Of a DNA stretch of 64,000 nucleotides, positions 49,201 to 64,000 are shown in pieces. This DNA is from Sesamum alatum (lineage: Eukaryota > Streptophyta > Magnoliopsida > Lamiales > Pedaliaceae). Each line of letters begins with the position of its first letter. The first letter of the stretch is position 1. The stretch is from positions 37,751,141 to 37,815,140 of the forward strand of contig JACGWO010000006.1 in assembly GCA_034509735.1 (NCBI GenBank), read 5' to 3'. A program made the translations under genes and the position numbers. The notes below the pieces were generated by a model. The model did not search any database. It was not told the origin of the DNA and saw only the letters and a list, made by a program, of their open reading frames with translations.

Positions 49201-49440
49201 CGTCGGAGGGACGCTTCCATTGTCAGCGACTGTAGCAGAAGCCGAAAAAACCAACTGCTTCCCCCAACGTGAATTTCTTGAAACGACACTGGTCCAGCGA
49301 GATCCGCGATTCTGGAACTGCGAGACTGAGCGAAATCCAAAAGCCTCTCTCCGTAAGCCGCATAATCGGAGATTTGAATTTGATCGCGCAATGAAGTGCG
49401 GGGGAAGAGGTGTAGAGAGAGGCGAAACCGAAGCCTGCAT
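43238..49440 (-). CDS. LPD1: Plastidial dihydrolipoyl dehydrogenase (E3 of plastid pyruvate dehydrogenase)
   Basis: Fifteen exons on the minus strand: 49440-49126, 48484-48338, 47825-47691, 47511-47394, 46692-46568, 46440-46315, 46240-46160, 45525-45463, 45155-45081, 44998-44920, 44832-44732, 44344-44231, 43781-43668, 43545-43474, 43288-43238. All are GT-AG and in frame, giving 571 aa. Residues 1 to about 65 are serine/arginine-rich with few acidic residues, a plastid transit peptide. [20 protein letters not shown] binds [17 protein letters not shown] carries the redox disulfide Cys121-Cys126. [13 protein letters not shown] is the NAD-binding site. HAHPTLSE supplies the His540-Glu545 dyad. 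E3 reoxidises dihydrolipoamide with NAD; the plastid form supplies acetyl-CoA production for fatty acid synthesis. The insertions and C-terminus match the plastidial, not the mitochondrial, class. The last exon codes for only 16 residues. Confidence 0.95.
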
Positions 49441-49499
49441 TTCGGAGTTATGTACGGAAATGTGTGTGCGCGTCTGATGTGAGAGAGTGGAATAGTATG

Positions 49500-49535
49500 T
49501 GTTGTGTGTGTGAGAGAGAGAGAGAGAGTGTGTGC
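49500..49535. repeat. GT/GA-rich tract in the LPD leader
   Basis: TGTGTGTGTGAGAGAGAGAG text lies about 60-95 bases upstream of the LPD start. On the transcribed minus strand it is a CT/CA-rich tract, as is common in plant 5' leaders. Confidence 0.7.
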
Positions 49536-49640
49536 GTACGGAAGTAGTGTATGTGTATGTGAGCTTCTGTTCGGAGGGACAGTTGATAGGAGTTAGAGAT
49601 GGAGATATTGAAGAACCGCGGATAAACCCCCCCCTGAGGC

Positions 49641-50103
49641 TGACGTGGCCAGTGGTGAGAGTTGTTAGCCTACGCCAGGTCTACCTTAGGGGAAATGTTC
49701 TGAAGTGGAATAACTAAATAGATATATATGTATATATATGTGTTGCGATTATTTGGATACCTCCCTCCTCCCATAAAATAAATCCTAAAATTACAAATCA
49801 CCCCTCTAATTATTTTTAATATGTGATGCATTATATCTGTTAGGGATAATTACATAGTCCTTTCTTTATGCTTGATGTAATTATAGATAAATTTTTTATA
49901 ATTTTAAAAATTATATCTAGTAAAATGATGCTTCTTTTTATTCAATAAATAGATTTATTTACTAATCCAAAATCACCAAATTCACTAAACTAGCCAAAAA
50001 AGAAAAAAAAGAGAGAACGAAAACCATATTTACCCCCCGAGGGTGATGTGGCCAGTGGTGAGAGTTGTTAGCCTACGCCAGGTCTAGTTAGGGAAAATGT
50101 TCT
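49641..50103. repeat. Direct repeat of a 60-bp block, 403 bp apart
   Basis: The block CGTGGCCAGTGGTGAGAGTT, then GTTAGCCTACGCCAGGTCTA, then AGGGGAAATGTTCT at 49641-49700 recurs nearly unchanged at 50044-50103. The first copy sits about 200 bases upstream of the LPD start; the second is inside the inverted-repeat element that begins at 49843. The block is much richer in G and C than the surroundings. Confidence 0.88.
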
Positions 50104-50624
50104 ACATCGTCATTTTCTTGATACTTGGTGTAATTATACGTAAATTTTTTATATTTAAAAAAATTACATCTAGTGCACTTACATTTTTTTCGTCCAGCAA
50201 ATAGATTTATTTACTAGTTAAAATTCATTAAATTTAATAAAACTAGCAAAAAAATAAAAAAAAATTCATATTTTTTCCCGATTAACTTATTACTGATTTA
50301 TTGCAAATTAAATAAATATTTTATGATTAAACTACACATGTACATTTTCCACACCTTAATGTATATTACAATGTACATATTCACCCGCACAATGATAAGT
50401 TTGGTTATAAAATATTTGTTATACTTGAATAAAATAGTAATATATTAATCGGAGGTAAATATGAGTTTTCAATTATTTTTGTTTTAATCTCAACAAATCT
50501 CTTGAATTTCGACCAAGTGAATTATTTATTTGTTGGACAGAGAGAAACGTCTAGTTAATTGAATATAATTTTTTAAATTATAAGAAATTTATGTGTAATT
50601 ATACCAAATTTCATGAATTATCCC
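49843..50624. mobile_element. Composite MITE, family B-related, 782 bp
   Basis: The left end GGGATAATTACATAGTCC pairs with the complement of the right end (GGGATAATTCATGAAATTTG). The pairing extends through GTAATTATAGATAAATTTTT against GTAATTACACATAAATTTCT. The flanks TATCTGTTA (49834-49842) and TATCATTTA (50625-50633) match at seven of nine. Internally, the left arm is repeated at about 50091-50280 (ATAGATTTATTTACTA occurs in both), so the element has an internal duplication or is two elements joined. Confidence 0.6.
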
Positions 50625-50919
50625 TATCATTTATTGCATATAAAATAAAAATGTTGATTATCATATCAATAAATTCAAATTAAATAGACGAAAATTAATT
50701 TAAATATACATACATCCACATTTCGCCTTACCACTTGAATAAAACGTCAATTAACATTTACATGTCTACTGCAAAATCTAATGAGAAAAAAGGTACACAT
50801 GTTTTTAAATGAAGTAGTAACAACCTAAATTAATTAATCAACACAATGTGGGATGATCATGACGAACTCAATCTCTCTCTCTCTCTCTCTTTTATTTTCC
50901 CAGTTATCTACTATTAAAT

Positions 50920-51152
50920 TTTATTATAATTACAAATACTCTCTCTATTATTTAAGAATTTACAAACAAAAATAATTATATAATCTCTATACGATGAGGC
51001 TGAAATTGTTATTTTACCTTCTTCCTTTTTAATGTAAAAAATTATGAGGGTGGGTGTGTAAATGACACATTACTACGTACAAATATTTTACAACGACGTG
51101 GTATTTGTAATCATGCAAAATCTTATAAAAAGTAATTATAATTTATCCTTTT
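50920..51152. mobile_element. MITE, family B fragment
   Basis: The right end AAAAAGTAATTATAATTTATCC and the left inner motif ATTATAATTACAAATACTCTC are family B features. The left terminus is missing or eroded. Confidence 0.45.
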
Positions 51153-52047
51153 GTATTTCTATAACAAATAAAATTAGGAGTATGAATACCGTTTGTGATA
51201 GTTGGCATATAGATTTATTATTCACCATTCTAAAGAATCATAACATCATATGATTGATTAATAGTATAAATGCATCATGAATAAATAAAATATGTATCTG
51301 AACAATAATGAACAATAATAAATACTATATCATTCGTTCTTTTAGGTAAAGAAATAAACAAAATAATATATAGCTACACCGTTGTAATAGTATAATAGTG
51401 GATTTATAACAACGTATTGGTACATTATGAACAACATAGAGAGCTAAATAATATTAGAATGATTTTAGTATTTAATTTATTTTGCTTGATATTTCAATTT
51501 TTGACAGAGTTTTTTTATGCACATATTTTGACAATTCTATAATATTTTCTGTCAGCAGATATGTCTTAGTTTGAATATATTCTCGTTGAATATAAATGAT
51601 AATGAAGAAAGTTAAAATTTATGTTTTTTTTTTTGCGATGAAAATTAATTTTATGATGTTCTTTACGTTTGTGTGCACTTTTTTGTTGCGTATAAGAATT
51701 ATATTACAATAAAATAAAATTAAAGTTATATTTTTATAACGTTTTTGTTTTGTTGGTTGATATTCATGCATGTTTTAATTATGTTTGTTAAGTTTAGAAA
51801 TTAGAAGTAATACAAATAGAATTAAGAAAATAGAACAGAAAAATTAAATGAGATGAGTTAAAGCGATTGGACTTTGACAAAAACGAAAGCGCGTCAAGTG
51901 ATCTCAAAAGCAGACAGCAAAGATAAAATGGCGGGGTGGCACAACTCGTAACTTCAGCCTCTCAACAAGGGTAATACCGTCATTGGACTCACTGCTCCCA
52001 CTGTGTTTTCAAAGGTCGGGCAACGCAGAAAAAGAAGAAAAGAGAAA

Positions 52048-52102
52048 GTAGTGAGAGAGAGAGATAGAGAGAGGAGGAGGAGGAGGAGGAGAGAGAGAGG
52101 GG
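52048..52102. repeat. (GA)n(GGA)n tract in the PP4R3 leader
   Basis: GAGAGAGAGATAGAGAGA runs into AGGAGGAGGAGG and back into GAGAGAGAG. Such GA-rich leaders are frequent upstream of plant start codons and can bind GAGA-binding BPC proteins. Confidence 0.85.
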
Positions 52103-52129
52103 GGAGCTTATTCACTCACTCTGATATCA

Positions 52130-52168
52130 ATGGCGGTTAGGGTTTTGCAATTCATCCGAATACAGTAG
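52130..52168 (+). promoter_or_regulatory. Upstream ORF and telo boxes in the PP4R3 leader
   Basis: ATG GCG GTT AGG GTT ... CAG TAG encodes a 12-residue peptide ending 186 bases before the PP4R3 start. A telo-box complement TTAGGGTTT (52137-52145) lies inside it, and a forward AAACCCTAA lies at 52237-52245. Whether the uORF is in the mature transcript depends on the start site, which I cannot see. Confidence 0.45.
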
Positions 52169-52354
52169 CCCGACCCGTATAAATCATAATTCGACCCTTT
52201 TTCGTCTAGAAATTTAACCTCTTTGTCTCTTTTTCTAAACCCTAATTTTGCATCCGAAGGTTTGGTAATTTGAGTTCAGCATATTCTATCCGTGCGTTTC
52301 GTGCAGTGAATTTCGTGTACTTTGTGACGAGGCTAAGTTCTTTGGTTATTTCCC

Positions 52355-64000
<11,646 letters not shown>

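Larger units (their letters stand above)
49441..52354. other. Divergent spacer between LPD and PP4R3
   Basis: It carries the LPD promoter and leader, a duplicated 60-bp block (49641-49700 and 50044-50103), a 782-bp inverted-repeat element, another family B fragment, a TC microsatellite at about 50872-50890, and from about 51850 the promoter and leader of PP4R3 with GA/GGA repeats and two telo boxes. I found no extra gene. Confidence 0.55.

Overview
This is nuclear DNA of a flowering plant, almost certainly a eudicot. The evidence is: intron-rich genes whose plant-type products are recognisable end to end (plastid-targeted dihydrolipoyl dehydrogenase, a CAMTA transcription factor, a peroxisomal plant acyl-CoA ligase, a cell-wall GH3 xylosidase); AT-rich introns and intergenic DNA; and many small plant-type transposon relics. 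I cannot fix the species from the sequence. I found no operon, CRISPR array, phage, virus or biosynthetic cluster, and nothing I would call a new molecular system. The gene content is ordinary single-copy plant housekeeping and regulation.

Layout. 1-5427 has no gene and holds SINE and MITE copies. 5428-10013 (-) is a six-exon BXL1-like beta-D-xylosidase. 10093-16363 has no gene and holds several MITEs and a complete solo LTR. 16364-20208 (-) is a three-exon AAE7/ACN1-like peroxisomal acyl-CoA ligase ending in SRL. 20209-28069 is a repeat-rich spacer. 28081-35699 (+) is a thirteen-exon CAMTA5/6-type factor. 36404-37995 (-) is the SAR1 GTPase, convergent with CAMTA. 39099-39389 (+) is ribosomal protein eL29, divergent from SAR1. 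41435-42514 (+) is a frameshifted type I MADS-box relic behind a 194-bp tandem duplication. 43238-49440 (-) is a fifteen-exon plastidial dihydrolipoyl dehydrogenase. 52355-64000 (+) is a PP4R3/SMEK phosphatase subunit that runs off the window after 748 codons.

Exon structures were built by hand from reading-frame continuity, GT-AG sites and remembered family sequence. Every junction keeps frame, and the five complete multi-exon proteins have family-typical lengths (772, 569, 929, 193 and 571 aa); eL29 is 61 aa. One PP4R3 intron needs a GC donor.

The genes are functionally unrelated: wall remodelling, peroxisomal acyl activation, calcium-dependent transcription, COPII budding, translation, plastid pyruvate dehydrogenase and protein dephosphorylation. 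The most informative non-genic content is the transposon record. Four different inverted-repeat elements are flanked by about 9-bp target duplications (Mutator-like pattern). A SINE family is present in three copies. A further short family is present in at least five copies. Two nested insertions can be ordered in time: a solo LTR with perfect TCAGG duplications inside a MITE, and a MITE inside another MITE.
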